Program-made: the position numbers and the translations under genes
Notes under the pieces: model-generated
What the model saw: the letters and a program-made list of their open reading frames with translations, nothing else
The model's database searches: none
Told to the model about the DNA's origin: nothing
Shown here: positions 32,887-44,528 of the stretch, piece by piece
How positions within the stretch are numbered: the stretch's first letter is position 1
Layout of the letters: the number at the start of each line of letters is the position of its first letter
DNA from: Gambelia wislizenii
Taxonomy: Eukaryota; Chordata; Lepidosauria; Squamata; Crotaphytidae
Reading direction: 5' to 3'
NCBI GenBank assembly: GCA_030847615.1
Contig: JAUMIR010000002.1
Coordinates: 117,622,309-117,686,308 of the forward strand
Length of the DNA stretch: 64,000 nucleotides

Positions 32887-32995
32887 GCAGTCTATGAAAG
32901 CTTATGCTACTGATTTCTTTCTCTCAATTAGTCTGAAACATGCTACAAGATTTCTTTGCATACTGATCCAGACCAACAAAGCTATGTCTTTGAAT
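32887..32995 (+). repeat. dispersed repeat Z, copy 1
   Basis: GTCTATGAAAGCTTATGCTA, a CTTTCTCTCA run, ATGCTACAAGATTTC and GCTATGTCTTTGAAT occur in the same order at 40645-40772. This arrangement (GAAAGCTTATGC ... GGTGCTACAAGA) is a widespread reptilian repeat whose parent element I cannot name with certainty. Confidence 0.55.
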
Positions 32996-33064
32996 GCTTC
33001 CATGCAAGTGAAGATGATTAAAGTCTCATATCAGAACCCCAGAAAGGCAAATACTTTAAGTGCA

Positions 33065-33205
33065 GCTGCACAAAGTAATTTGTTGACGCAGAATCTTATA
33101 GTGGAAAGGGATTGCCAAGGTCATATAATTCAACCTGCTCTTCCAGTGCTCACTGCAACTGCAACCCTGGTAGTTAAGTGGCCATCCAGCCTTTGCTTAA
33201 AATGG
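33065..33205 (-). repeat. possible CR1-group LINE 3' fragment, minus strand
   Basis: GTGGCCATCCAGCCTTTGCT is the complement of the CR1 C-terminal block (compare GAGGCTGGATGGCCATG at 53741). The rest is too diverged to align by eye. Confidence 0.45.
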
Positions 33206-33234
33206 TGATGATGTAACAACTGCAGTGCTCTCCG

Positions 33235-33310
33235 CCTGTCTCTCTAGCTTCTCTTTCTCTCTGTCTCTCTCTTTCTCTCTCACACACACACACAGAGGGG
33301 GGAGAGAGAG
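33235..33310. repeat. CT/CA/GA low-complexity run
   Basis: (CT)-rich, then (CA)n, then GGGGAGAGAGAG within about 75 bp. Confidence 0.8.
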
Positions 33311-33625
33311 GCCTAAATCCTGTTGTTAGCTCTAACTAGAGCAGACCCAATGAATCAGTTAGATTTACCTATACATTGACTTACCACCCAGCAGTTGATT
33401 TCAATGGGTCTGCTCTCATTGGGACAAACCAACAGGATTCCAGCCACAGAATTCCAGTACTTCCCCATCTTTGGAATGCTCTGCTGCAGGGTTTATGAGT
33501 ACTGATCTTCTTTTCTTTCTGGTACAAAATCAAAATCTTCCTCCCCACCTTCCAAATTATTTTTTTAAAGAATCACTGACTTATTGATTAGTAATCTGAA
33601 TAATTTGTATGCTTCTCAATTTGTA

Positions 33626-33854
33626 CAGTTGTCCCTTCATATTCGCTGGGGTTTGGTTCCAGGACCCCTGCGGATACCAAAATCCATGAATACTCAAGTC
33701 CCATTATATGCAATGGCATAGCAAAATGATGTGCCTTATATAAGATGTCAAAATCAAGGTTTGCATTTTGGATTATTATTTTTTAAAGAATATTTTCAAG
33801 CTGTGAATATTTAAATCTGTGAATACCAAATCTGTGGATACGGAGGGACAACTG
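33626..33854. mobile_element. pogo/Tigger-like MITE, 229 bp
   Basis: Ends CAGTTGTCCCTTCATATTC and, inverted, CAGTTGTCCCTCCGTATCC, with TA on both sides (33624-33625 and 33855-33856). Interior words GGTTCCAGGACCCCTGCGG and GATACCAAAATCC are typical of Tigger-related MITEs. No transposase. Confidence 0.88.
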
Positions 33855-34014
33855 TAGTTTGTTTGTTTTTTAATATTATTTTGTATCTGTCTTTTCACTT
33901 ACATCCACCCATCCAGAGGAGCATCGTGGCCTTAATGAGGGTTACAACCTTTATGGGGAAAAGGGCCTACTTCTGTGCTTCAAAAGCAGCAGCCAGGAAC
34001 AGAGTTAACTCAGG

Positions 34015-34135
34015 GCTGGGAAATGTATATCCCTCTAGATGTTGTAGGACTCCATCTCCCACCAGCCCTAGTCATCAGTCAGTGGGTGGGAAGGATGGGA
34101 GTTGTAGACCAACAGCTATGGCAGGCTACAAGTTC
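34015..34135. repeat. palindromic interspersed repeat (family M2)
   Basis: CCCTCTAGATGTTGTAGGAC with CCATCTCCCACCAGC on the left, and GGATGGGAGTTGTAGACCAA on the right. Typical M2 arms. Confidence 0.65.
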
Positions 34136-34703
34136 TGAGTTGGTGAGTGGGAGAAGATCTCCTTAATTTTTATATCCCTGGCCAATGTGACCAGCAAAGG
34201 GAGCTGGGGCAGTGGACAAGGGGGACTCCCCACATGTGAGTTTGTGTGAATCCCAGTGCCATGACAGCTGGTTACTCCCATGTCAGTGGGGTTGTAAATC
34301 CATTCCAGATTTTGCTAGTTTTCAAGGAGTTCTCCAAAGTGTTGAATCTGTTTAGGAATAGAGTTCAGCATGTTAGAGAGCTTCTATAAAGCCTCAGTGA
34401 AAACCTGGCATGGATTCACTGCCCCGTTGACATGGGAGCCATCAGCTGCCACTGCTCCACGCTGATTGCCAGGGAGAGATGCTCTCTGTGGCAGCAGGCA
34501 GCAGTGATTTCAGCAGAGCCTGCATGCTTCCAAGATTGAGTGGTTAAGTCAGCATTTCCAGGCAGGCAGTTAGTGACTGAATGACAGCGGCGAGAACCTG
34601 AGGCCATGATTGCCATTATAAACCTCTGAAGTATATAAAAATGGGGGGGGGCATAAAGGAAATTGCCTTTTTATGTGCTGGAGAATTTTAAGTCGAACTG
34701 CAT

Positions 34704-34717
34704 GTTGCCATGGCAAC
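34704..34717. promoter_or_regulatory. perfect palindromic RFX X-box-like site
   Basis: GTTGCCATGGCAAC is a fully symmetric 14-mer that matches the high-affinity RFX dimer site. It lies in non-repetitive sequence about 60 bp after a TATATAAAAAT run. Function is inferred only. Confidence 0.4.
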
Positions 34718-35534
34718 AGTGTTCTTTTTGGTGTATTGTTGGCTAAGAAGAGGGGACGCTCAATCCTGTCTCCTTGCAAAACTTTCTCTGAGTTTTAAGG
34801 GAATGGTTTCAAGCTTTGTAAAGTAAGCAGAGGAAGGAGCTGGTGGATGGAGACTTTGTCCTTCAGCTTCCAATCTATTCTATTAAGGTTCAAGTATTGT
34901 TCATAGGGCATTCCACTGGATGGCTTCAAATCAATCTCAGATTCTGTCATTCTCCAGTTTGGCTCCACTGGGGCACAGAGAGAGACTGGTGAAATGCATT
35001 TCAGAGCAGAAGGCTTCCTAAACCTCACCTCCATTATGTTTTTTATTCCTTTCCCCACTCTCACAGTGGCTGATGTGCCTCATTGAGGAATCTGCTTCAT
35101 GCCTGCTGTGGTTTCTGGCCTTTCTTGCCCGCCCAGGGATGGCAGGGGTGGGACGGGACAGGAGAAGTGCTTGCCAAATCAGTGTTGGCAAGAGAGCATC
35201 TGCCACCTTGAAGTGGGACAAGATAAGCATTGCCCCCATGTTGAGACCAAGCTGGCATTTTCCTTTCTTTTTTGTTTCTTCTTCTTCTTTTTAATCAGGA
35301 AGGAACATGAAGTTAATGAAAGCCTCACAATTTTACTTGAAAGAGGGCCAGGACAATAGAAACCCCTGCCATGGTCTGAGAAACAGGGTGGGCAGGCATA
35401 GAATCAATGCCCCCAAATAAAGGAAAGAGAATATGTTCCTCTGTGTGTGCACAGTCACTCAGCTAGTGAGTGGGTGACAGTCTGGAGCTGTGTGGGAAAT
35501 ATTACTGCAAAACCAAGACCTACTCAGCTCCTAC

Positions 35535-35650
35535 AACAGGGGTGGGGAACCTGTAGCCCTCCAGATGTTGGTGAAATATTGCTCCCACCATCATCACCCA
35601 TCAGTGACCAGGCTGGCTGGGTCTGATGATGGGAAGTGGAGTCCAATATC
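35535..35650. repeat. palindromic interspersed repeat (family M2)
   Basis: GGGGTGGGGAACCTGTAGCC with CCAGATGTTGGTG on the left, GATGGGAAGTGGAGTCCAA on the right and GGCTGGCTGGGTCTGATG in the middle. The clearest left end of the M2 copies here. Confidence 0.7.
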
Positions 35651-36535
35651 AGAAGCCACACAAGATTCCTAGACCTATCCTAAAACCATCCAGGGCTCTA
35701 CTTCTGGATGATGCCATCAGCAAAATAGCTGGGACAGTGGATAACTAACATGGCCAAAGGTAATCAACACATGGTCCATAAGCTGCATGTGGCCTCCAGG
35801 GCCACTTTGGGGCCTTAGTGTTTTAAAGGGACGAGAAAGCAATATTGATTTGCATCCAGCCTTAGTCCCAAGCAAAGTGGACCCATTGATTTCATCTGAT
35901 TTACTCAACCTTGACTCACCATTCAGTGGGTTGGGACTAGCCAATAGGAGCAGAGGCAAGTGTCTCAGGATGACTCTTCCTAGACCACACTAGAGCCTGA
36001 CTATAATACTTTAAAAGCATGAGGAAATAAGAAAGCTTGTGCCCCGCATCAAGAAGACAAGGCAAGGCAGCCAGTGAACCTCTCTGAGGAAATTACTCCA
36101 CAACTGCAGTGCCACCACAATGATGAGTTGTCTCAGTGTATGTGTGCTATCTTAAGGGTGTCTACATATAAGTAAGCAAAGGGATATTTTGAAAGCTAAC
36201 TTACTTCAAAAAAAACTAGAAAATAAATGAATTCCTCAAGACTCACTGGGAGCATCATTTAGCTTGTTCACTGCCACACTATGACTCATGTCCTCACTTT
36301 GCATCAGAGAAAGTCCTTCATTTTTCTGAAAAATGGTAGAGGCAGCATAGATGCATAAAACTGGGAGCTGTAGGACCCTTGCTATCCTGCTGTAGATCAC
36401 AGATGGTCAACCTTTTTTCCCTTTCAAGGGCCACATTCCCTCATGGGTAATCTCTTGGGGAGAAGGATCACATGTCAGCAGTAGGCAGGGCTGAAACTGT
36501 TAGTGAGCAAGATCAGAGCCCAAAGTGGGCCTCTT
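35651..36535. other. no recognised feature
   Basis: Non-coding. Nothing recognised apart from ordinary unique sequence. Confidence 0.35.
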
Positions 36536-36536
36536 T

Positions 36537-36580
<44 letters not shown>

Positions 36581-36582
36581 TT
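36536..36582. repeat. (TTTC)n microsatellite
   Basis: Eleven or so TTTC units in a row. Open frames of phenylalanine/leucine or lysine/glutamate across it are artefacts. Confidence 0.97.
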
Positions 36583-37392
36583 TGCCACCTGTTTTTTCTC
36601 CCTCTCTTCTTTCCTGCCCAAAGGGCTGCCAAGGAAGGGACACATCCTCTTGCCAGAGCTCTGAATCGAGTGTTGTAAATAGAGCTTTTGGAATGATGCT
36701 GAGGGTGTATAAAATTAAGGCAACAGCTTCATGTAGCCCAAGGCCTTGTTCCTGGTCTACATGATAAAGCAGCTTAATTCCTTTGGGAGTTGCTTCTAGT
36801 CTGGCCCTCCTGAGCTGTGACCAACCCAGATCCACCAGAAGCAACCATCCACCAAACAATTGTCAACTCTACATAGACAAGACATGCAGAGTTAACTCTG
36901 TTGGACACCCCATGTACAGCACCACCATTTAAATCTATATTCTTAGCAAGAACAAGCATTTTGTCCAGGTGGAATATATCCATACATTTTGGGAGAGACA
37001 GCAGAGGAAAGCAAATGTATTTGAGGGTAACATGGGGTTCCAAGATGTTTGGGGGGGGGGAGTGGTGGTATTTTTTCATGTTTTCATACATTTAGAGGCT
37101 TTCTACATAGTTTAGAGGAAAACACCCCCCATTGCACCTTTCAAATTGGGGTTGGGGGGCTTTGGGGAAAAGGTGGCAAACTTTGGGGACCATAAAAATT
37201 CGGTCAAGGGAATCATGCAGCCCACAGGCCAGACTTTGTCTACCCCAAGATTCATGGTGTATCTCACAGTTTATGACATGAGAGAAGCAGCACTGACCAA
37301 ACCAATGTAAGTCAAAGCATACTTTGCACCTCCCCGTGATCCCGAAGATCCCCACCAGACTGTACCTGCAATGGTGGTTATGATGGTGCTAG
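36583..37392. other. no recognised feature
   Basis: Non-coding interval. No repeat or exon recognised. Confidence 0.35.
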
Positions 37393-38011
37393 GAGATTTT
37401 CACACAGGCTATATATCCCGTGGCAGGAACAGAACAGGGTTGGGAAAGGTTTTCCCTTTCAGACTACATCGACCCTGTTCTGTCCTGCATCCATCCTGCT
37501 CCTGTGCCTGTTCTGGAATAATGTATTCACAATGTTTCATCATGAATAGACCACCTGTTCCGTGTCTGTCATGGAATCAAGGGTGTGCAAACAGGAGCCC
37601 CATTCCTGTTCTGAAATGACAGTTGTGGAGGGGAGGTCCATGCTGAGCACTTCCAGGCACGATCTGAACATTCAGGTAAGTGGCACCCTTTATTTTACCC
37701 TCCCTGTTTTGATTGTGTAATTTAAAGTGTGTTTTTGTGCTTGGTGAACTGATTTTATGTCTGGAGGGCTTTTTATTTTTGAATTTACTACCCGGCTGTT
37801 CTCTCATGGGAATGGCCAGGATTTCAGCCGGCTGGTTGTAAATACACCCTTACGATGGCTGCATTTATGGCCAGCCAGCGAGGGGAGGGGGAGCCTGTTC
37901 CTGCCATGGAATTAAGGTAAGTGTGTGAAAGATTTACCTTATTCCGTGTCAGGAACGGGACAGGAGGTGGCAGGGCAGTAACGGGGCATTCTGGCCCCGT
38001 GTGAAAATCTC
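37393..38011. mobile_element. TIR transposon, long form of the GAGATT family (E4), 619 bp
   Basis: Ends GAGATTTTCACACAGGC and, inverted, GAGATTTTCACACGGGG. Flanking 5-mers GCTAG and CATAG agree at three of five. The interior alternates direct and inverted blocks (ACAGGCTATATATCCCG; GGAACAGAACAGGG; CGGGACAGGAGG) and shares the GGTAAGTG(G/T) words of E2. Non-coding. Confidence 0.78.
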
Positions 38012-39317
38012 CATAGTGTCACTCAAGGGCAGGTAAGCCATTTGGTCTGCAACAGAATAACAAGCTGACTTAGGCTAAGATGCGAGAAAGAGTCAGCATC
38101 TTTGTAGGGCCAGAGTGGAACTTTATGGGCTTCAATTGATCCTGCCCCAACTAGAAGAAGGTGTAATATCATGCCTGGCCATTCAGAGTGGCTCTGAGCA
38201 ATGCTTACGAGTTCAGAAGAAATCCTTCCAAAATTGTTGTCCGCTTCCATAACACTGCTTGCTTGCCTCCATTTTGAACTCCAGCCTTCAGTAATGGCGA
38301 CCTTGTATTCCACCTTTGCGGTATCCCCTCATCCTAAAGGCAACCTGGGTAATTCTCTCTCAAAAGTGCCCTTCTTTTCCTTCTGCACCCCCCAGTATCT
38401 TCCCTGTTCATCAAGCGCTTTTTTCAGACTTGCACACTGAAGGCAAAAATATGTAAATGGAAAGACTCCCTATGGTCCATCAGCAGAGAGAAAATTAGAT
38501 TGTGTCTGGACCCTAGGGAAGAGTAAAAGGAAAGTAGTTGGTGTTCGCTGGAATAATGCATTTCACTGAAATGCATATATGCCATGGAAGAGGAGAGGGT
38601 TTTTTTACCAGCGAATGCGATCACACCACCTTCCTATCTTTTTAAAGCTACATTTCTCCTGGTTGGAGGGATGTTTCCCACCCTCTTTTACCTTATCTCC
38701 TCCCTCCATCTTTTACTGATGTTTATGTATCTTTATCATTATAAAGGGGGTTCCCAGTTGCCAATTGTATGATGAAGACTCCCTTCATGGGAAAGAATGT
38801 CTGTGGGGATCCTCAACCTGGCCCTATAAACCAGAGAAGGAGCTCAGCGACACTTGGCTTTCTCTGTCCTTCATCCTCTTTTTATTTTTCAGAATGTACA
38901 CACAAATACCCAGCCCTTCTGCTAACATTTCTTTGAACAAAAAAACAAAGGATCTGCTTTAACAAATAGGAGATGCCAGGGAATGTGGAAAGAATGATTT
39001 CCCCCATTCATCAAATCAAAACGACCTCTGTTGGGAAATATTGAATTTTTACTTAAGATGGATGGTGCAATTGAATTTGCTTTTATAAATGAGTTATATT
39101 TTGCTTACTGTTTTGTATTTGTGTGTGAATGTTTGAACCTATAAACAGGTGCTGGACTATTTAAAATCCATCAGAGTTTTGCATGGACAGAGGCCACAAC
39201 TGATGGTTTCCTTAATTCTGACTGATAAATGTGCTCTAAAGTGATAGGCAGTTATATTTCAATAGGGTTCACCGAGTTTATTTCTGGAAACAACTTCTAT
39301 ACTTTGTATCTCCCACT
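38012..39317. other. no recognised gene
   Basis: Non-coding by inspection. An AG after TTTTTATTTTTC near 38891 resembles a splice acceptor, but the following frame is not convincing. Confidence 0.35.
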
Positions 39318-39806
39318 AAAGGATATTGACAAATTGGAGCGTGTCCAGAGAAGGGCAACTAAAATGGTGAAAGGTCTGGAAACGATGCCTTATGAGGAGA
39401 GACTTAGGGAGCTGGGTATGTTTAGCCTGGAAAAAAGACGGTTAAGAGGCGATATGATAGCCCTGTTTAAGTATTTGAACGGATGTCACGCTGAGGATGG
39501 AGCAAGCTTGTTTTCTGCTGCTCCAGAGACTGGAACACGGAGCAATGGATGCAAGCTCCAGGAACAGAGATTCCACCTCAACATGAGGAGGAACTTTTTG
39601 ACAGTAAGAGCTGTTCGGCAGTGGAACACACTCCCTCGGAGCGTGGTGGGGTCTCCTTCCTTGGAGGTCTTTAAACAGAGGCTGGATTGCCATCTGTCGG
39701 GGATGCTTTGATCAAGATTTCCTGCGTGGCAGGGGGGTTGGACTGGATGGCCCTCGTGGTCTCTTCCAACTCTGCAATTCTATGATTCTATGATTCTATG
39801 ATTCTA
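39318..39806 (+). mobile_element. CR1 LINE, 5'-truncated 3' end
   Basis: Codes in one open frame to the natural stop: KDIDKLERVQRRATKMVKGL, GMFSLEKRRLRGDMIALF, VRAVRQWNTLPRSVVGSPS and FKQRLDCHLSGML. The 3' UTR is short and the element ends in three or more ATTCTATG octamers, the CR1 hallmark. With an uninterrupted frame over the ~390 coding bases, this is one of the younger insertions. It is close in sequence to 49882-50215. Confidence 0.95.
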
Positions 39807-40644
39807 CATATTAGCTGGAACTTGTTTGTAAAGTGACCCTGAGCATGTGTAGAATGTGTTTTTCTTATCACTGGGTAACCACAGTTAATACCAAGTATCT
39901 AGAACTCATGTGTCAAGCAGCTTCTTGGATTTTTTTTTTAAATGCATGACCTGGCTGCTATATAGAATTGACCTCCCCCACCCCGGCGTTTCACATCTGT
40001 ATGACATGCAAAAATACATCAAGGAAAACTTTTACTGACAGAAGGAACACAACATAAGTCATAACCTTGTATTTCTCACTTCAGCAGTAGTGAATCCCTG
40101 AGATAGAAAAATTAGTGCACAAGTGACATGATACTACATTTAAACTATTTTTTTAAAAGTATGCTAATTGTTAACATTGAAATGAGGACAATTGTCATAA
40201 TAACAGTGATTTTACCTTGGTATTTAAATTTAGGTTATCTTACTGCACTAAATACCATAGTGGAATGCAGGTGGAAAATCTAGTCCATAATTTCACTCTT
40301 GTGCACCAGTCTCTGTTTTGAGCTTGGATGAAACAAGAACCACTACATAATTTTTTGGGGGGGAAAAACCACCCACCCACCCATTCAGCTGTTATCTATA
40401 CACGTAAACTATAAGTCAGACCTAGACCAGACCAGACCAGACCAATCAATATTACCTCAACCACCTCACTTCCATTAACAATACTCCATAAGAACAATTA
40501 ACAAAAATCTTTTTAAGCAACAGAGACAGACCATCATTTACAGTCTGCTTCAAATTCTGCTATATCCCGTACGTCTCCTGATTGCTTTCCTTTTCTGGGG
40601 TCCTAATGTCTATGCATTCTCTCTCTTTCTTATACCATGCACCT
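39807..40644. other. no recognised feature
   Basis: AT-rich non-coding. A fourfold ACCAG run at about 40426-40443 is the only local repeat noted. Confidence 0.4.
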
Positions 40645-40772
40645 GACTCTGTGCATCTGAGGAAGTAGACAAAGTCTATGAAAACATATGCTACAACTTC
40701 TTTCTCTCAGTCTCAAAGGTGCTACAAGATCCCCTTGCTTACGGATATTCCAGAGGCTATGTCTTTGAATTC
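40645..40772 (+). repeat. dispersed repeat Z, copy 2
   Basis: CATCTGAGGAAGTAGACAAA, GAAAACATATGCTACAACTT, AAGGTGCTACAAGATCCCC and GCTATGTCTTTGAAT line up with 32887-32995, with a longer left part here. Confidence 0.6.
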
Positions 40773-41492
40773 TCTCTCTTTCTTACATTTTCTCTCACTT
40801 CTTTGCATGTCTTTCTACACGGCCACTTTGTTCCAGCTTTTCTTTCTCCTATATGCCCTCTCCACTCCTCCATGTAGCTCTAGTTTCATGGCATTCTCTC
40901 TGGACTTTCTTCCATGTGTCTCTTTTTGTCCACTCTCGTGTCATTTTGATCATTGTGTCTCTGATCTCTCTCCCCCACCCCATATTTTACACAGGCAGGC
41001 CTTCCTTTGCTGCAAGTGCCTCTGATGCACAAGGAACATGCTATGGTCAATCCTGTTCCTCCCTCCACCCCCCTCCCTGATCTTCTTTGCTGCCTGTCAT
41101 TCTTGCTGCTTGTTACTGTAGCCACCACCTGCTGTGGACGAAAAAACTCTGGCAAGAATGGCAGAGGAGGCAGCAAAGGGGAGAAAACAATCTAGCAAAT
41201 GAAAGTGTTGCCTTTCTCCCATTTTGTTCCTCAGAAAATACCTTTGTTTTTACCTTTAATTTTCTAGGGAGTAAAGGTTTTTTCCCCCAGTTTGGCTTAA
41301 TTCCATATACACCCCCACCAAGTAATGTATATAAAAAAAAAGCTATTAATATATTGGTCCCAGTCTTAGGTGAATTCTGTTCTATTGATCTGAGCATATA
41401 TCACAAATAGAAAACAGATATTTCACTTTCCAGCCCTATGTTTCAATGCAGAGTAGATCAAGGGAAGATGTGATATGTTGGTTGACATTATG
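40773..41492. other. no recognised gene
   Basis: Pyrimidine-rich left part (40773-40990), then non-coding. Overlapping 70-115-codon frames on both strands show no known motif. Confidence 0.35.
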
Positions 41493-41841
41493 GAGATTTT
41501 CGGACCGCGTTTTAGAGTGCCTAGGGCGGGAGGAGCTTTCGGGAGAGGGACGGTGATCTTGCGCAGCAGGGGAGCCTTTTCGGACGCCATTGTCCCTCTC
41601 CTGAAACCATCCGTGTCACTTCCATGAAGCTTTGGAAACCTCAGCGCCATATTTTAATCACGGGCAACCTCCGTGATTAAAATATGGCTCTGCGGCTTCC
41701 GAAGCTTCACGGAAGTGACACGGATGGTTTCGGGAGAGGGACAACAGCGTCCGAAAATGCCCCCCTGCTGCGCAAGATCGCCGTCCCTCTCCCGAAAGCT
41801 CCTCCCGCCCTAGGCACTCTAAAACGCGGTCTGAAAATCTC
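41493..41841. mobile_element. palindromic foldback element (P3), 349 bp
   Basis: Ends GAGATTTTCGGACCGCG and, inverted, GAGATTTTCAGACCGCG. The arms are almost perfectly complementary and meet at ATCACGGGCAACCTCCGTGAT. Same length as P2 (6809-7157) and highly similar. The flanks (TTATG and CAAAG) do not match, so the target duplication is lost or was never present. Confidence 0.9.
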
Positions 41842-41879
41842 CAAAGTCTATCATTGCTGGCAATAGGATACAATAGCAA

Positions 41880-42588
41880 TAGGATACAACCTCCAGTCCT
41901 GGATGGAGTTACACTCTCCTCCAGTTTGGGGGTACTCCTGGACTCGTCACTCCAGATGACAAATCAGGTAAATGGGACAGCCAGGAGCACCTGCTATCAG
42001 CTTCGGCTGATACACCAGCTGCACCCTTTCCTGGAAGTCAGGGACCTCGAGACCGTGGTACATGCTCTGGTAACCTCGTCTTGATTTCTGTAATGCACTT
42101 TACATGGGGCTACCGTTGTGCTTGGTCCAGAAACTTCAACTAGTACAGAATATGGCAGCCAGACTGGTCTCAGGTACACCTAGAAGAGACCATATAACAC
42201 TGATCTTAAGATCACTTCACTGGCTGCCCATTAGTTTCCGGGCTCAGTACAAGGTGTTGGTTATCACCTTTAAAGCCCTAAATGGCTTGGGTCCAACCTA
42301 TCTTCCGGACCGCCTCCTTCCATATAACCCTCCCCATGCACTCAGGTCTTCTGGGAGGAATCTGCTTCAACCTTTAAAAACTAGGCTTTCCTCGATCTCC
42401 CAGAGGACCTTTTTGGCTATTGCTCCCAGATTATGGAATGGCCTGCCGGACAAGATCCGTCACATTACCGCCCTAAATAGCTGTTTAAAAGCTCTTAAGA
42501 CGGATCTCTTCCGGCAGGCCTTTCCTGAATAGATACCTGGACATCAGAAGAAAAAAAAATCTTATTGGTCTGATCCCTATTCCAGTTA

Positions 42589-42624
<36 letters not shown>

Positions 42625-42775
42625 AGTATTAAGTATTTTTAACTGTTTAATTATTTAATTATATTTTAAGGGTTGGGTGGGATGGAGGGTTTTGTATGTA
42701 TATTTTAAATATTGTAAGCCACCCCGGTTGCATTTTGTAGAGGGACGGGATATAAATAAATTTTATTATTATTAT
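41880..42775 (+). mobile_element. L2-like LINE, 5'-truncated 3' end
   Basis: The coding part starts near DGVTLSSSLGVLLDSSLQM and runs through LVQKLQLVQNMAARLVSGTP, HWLPISFRAQYKVLVITFKA, LNGLGPTYLPDRLLPY and SQRTFLAIAPRLWNGLP to a stop at 42532. The last 142 codons are open; one frameshift lies near 42080. The 3' UTR includes a (GT)n run, the AAGCCACCCCGGTTGC tail motif and a (TTA)n end. Better preserved than the split copy at 3922/7299. Confidence 0.93.
42594..42621. repeat. (GT)n microsatellite in the L2-like 3' UTR
   Basis: About 14 GT units. Confidence 0.95.
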
Positions 42776-42841
42776 TCCAATATCCCATTTGTATCCCTTT
42801 ACCTGGCACAGTAGATAAAGAAAGGGAAAAGACTACAGCAG

Positions 42842-42962
42842 AGATGGGGAAGTGTGGTCCTCCAGTTGTTGCTGGACTGCAGCTCCTATGGCCCTTCACA
42901 ATTGGCTTTTTTGGCTAGGACTGCTAGGAGCTGCAGTACAATATGCAGAAGGCCCCACATTT
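42842..42962. repeat. palindromic interspersed repeat (family M2)
   Basis: GATGGGGAAGTGTGGTCCTC with TGGACTGCAGCTCCTATGG, then CTAGGAGCTGCAGTACAAT and AAGGCCCCACATTTTTC. The inverted arms are clear. Confidence 0.7.
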
Positions 42963-43484
42963 TTCACCCTTTAACTACAGGATCATTGGAAAGAAGGAAG
43001 AATCAGGAGGGGATCTCTGCCTTAATTTTGATGAATTTTTAAAAATCCTTCCTGCATGCTTGTCCTGTACTTCCTTCATATTGGGTTACAAGACTTTGGC
43101 TGGCATCCTGTTCAAAATTTACAAGATCATAAGCTTGGTTTACAATCTTAAAACTTTTGGGATTTATATTTACAGATAATGACTGAATGTGCCCCCCAAA
43201 ACCTAGCTCTTTAGCCAGGTAGCCTCTACATTGAAGTCTGAGGTGCTGCAGGTCTGCAATCATTTCCCAATGCCTCAATCTACAGTGGCTGAAAAACCTT
43301 TTAGTTGGGGTGCTGCCTGGCTAAAGAGGTAGGTTTGTGAGGGGTGGCATTGGCAGAAGTAACTATGATGACAGTGCTCGGTCATTTTAGCTCTACCTGA
43401 CAATGCAGGTTCTTGGCCTTTGTTTTTTAATTCTGGCCTGTAAATTCATAAACATTTCTGTATGCATTTTTCATAATGTACACA

Positions 43485-44528
43485 TTTATTTAGGGTTTTT
43501 TTTCTAATGTAAGCATTTTTTACGAAAACGATTGACTAAAACATGCTTGTGTGCATTTTCCAGCTATATGCATTTTTAGCCATGTGCATGCTTAAAACAT
43601 AGGCATGATTTCATATCCATGAAATTTACTGCAACTCTTTAGAAAATGTGTTGTGATAAGCTATGCTTTGTCTTGAAACAAGTCTCATTAGGTGCAAATT
43701 TAGGCAAGATTTTCAAAACCACCTAAATTATTTTTCATCTCTAGGTGGAGGAGGAAGAGAAGAAGAAGAAGGTAAAAATGAAACCAGAGTCTCTTTAATG
43801 TGCTGGACCTGTCTGTGGCAAACAACTTGATCACATGGGTGGCATGGCATGGGAGTAGGAATGATGGTGGAATCTGCCATGGTTCCAAGTTGTAACAGCA
43901 ATTCCAAGATCAATTTGAAGTTCTCTGTATAGGACTAGATTTTCAAGGGGGGTTCCTATTTTGATGGGTTCCATATGAATGCCACCAAGGTTAATCTGGA
44001 GAGATGTTCAAGTCCCATTCTGTCAACTGCTTTCAAAGAACTTCCAGAATGCTGAACAAACAGTAGTGGCTCTTTTTCTGAATAGGTGCGCTTTGGCTTC
44101 GTGCTAACATCTTCACTAACATGTTCACTCCTGAATCCTTTGACAATATGTTCAAACATTTTACAGAAAGACACGGCAATATTTAGATTTAAGTACAGGT
44201 TGGCGAACACAGATTGTCACTGGGGCAGTTTGTGCCTATGATGGACAAAACAGAATGCAAAACCCTAGTTTAAAGCAGCAATGCACTTTCAAGTTTTCCA
44301 GTGGTATAACTTCTCTCTTGGATCCACATCAGCCTTGTAAAGGCAAAAAAGAGCAGTCCGGCATATACAGCTGTCAAGATGGGCAAAGCCCACTGTCTCA
44401 TGTATCTGTAGAGTTTCAGTAACCTCATAATAATGTTTATGGCTGCAGAACCTAGATAAGACATTTCAACAGGGATCCTGGCTCCATTATCTAGCAAGAT
44501 AATGTTCTTCCCTGCCTTATCCTTCCAG
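43485..44528 (-). CDS. candidate last exon and 3' UTR of an unidentified host membrane protein
   Basis: On the minus strand CCCTTTCCTTTTTAG (acceptor-like) is followed from 44528 by a frame of about 85 codons to TAA at 44270-44272. It begins WKDKAGKNIILLDNGARIPV and contains LGSAAINIIMRLLKLYRYM, then the hydrophobic ALPILTAVYAGLLFFAF (one transmembrane helix), then RLMWIQERSYTTGKLESALL. The first codon would be split by the intron (phase 2). Composition and the single helix look like a real protein, unlike any transposon I know. Downstream there is no recognised repeat for about 780 bp, and an AATAAA lies at 43485-43490. I do not recognise the gene; the exon is a hypothesis. Confidence 0.45.

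Noticed and set aside
36472..36859. Overlapping frames with phenylalanine/leucine or lysine/glutamate repeats
   Set aside because: Products of the (TTTC)n microsatellite on the two strands.
38880..38960. Acceptor-like TTTTTATTTTTCAG with a following open frame
   Set aside because: The frame is short, of unremarkable composition and without the context that made 27.5 kb and 44.5 kb worth listing.
41423..41879. Frames beginning MALRLPKLHGSDTD on both strands, also at 7000
   Set aside because: They are the arms of palindromes P2 and P3. The repeated peptide reflects repeated DNA, not a gene family.
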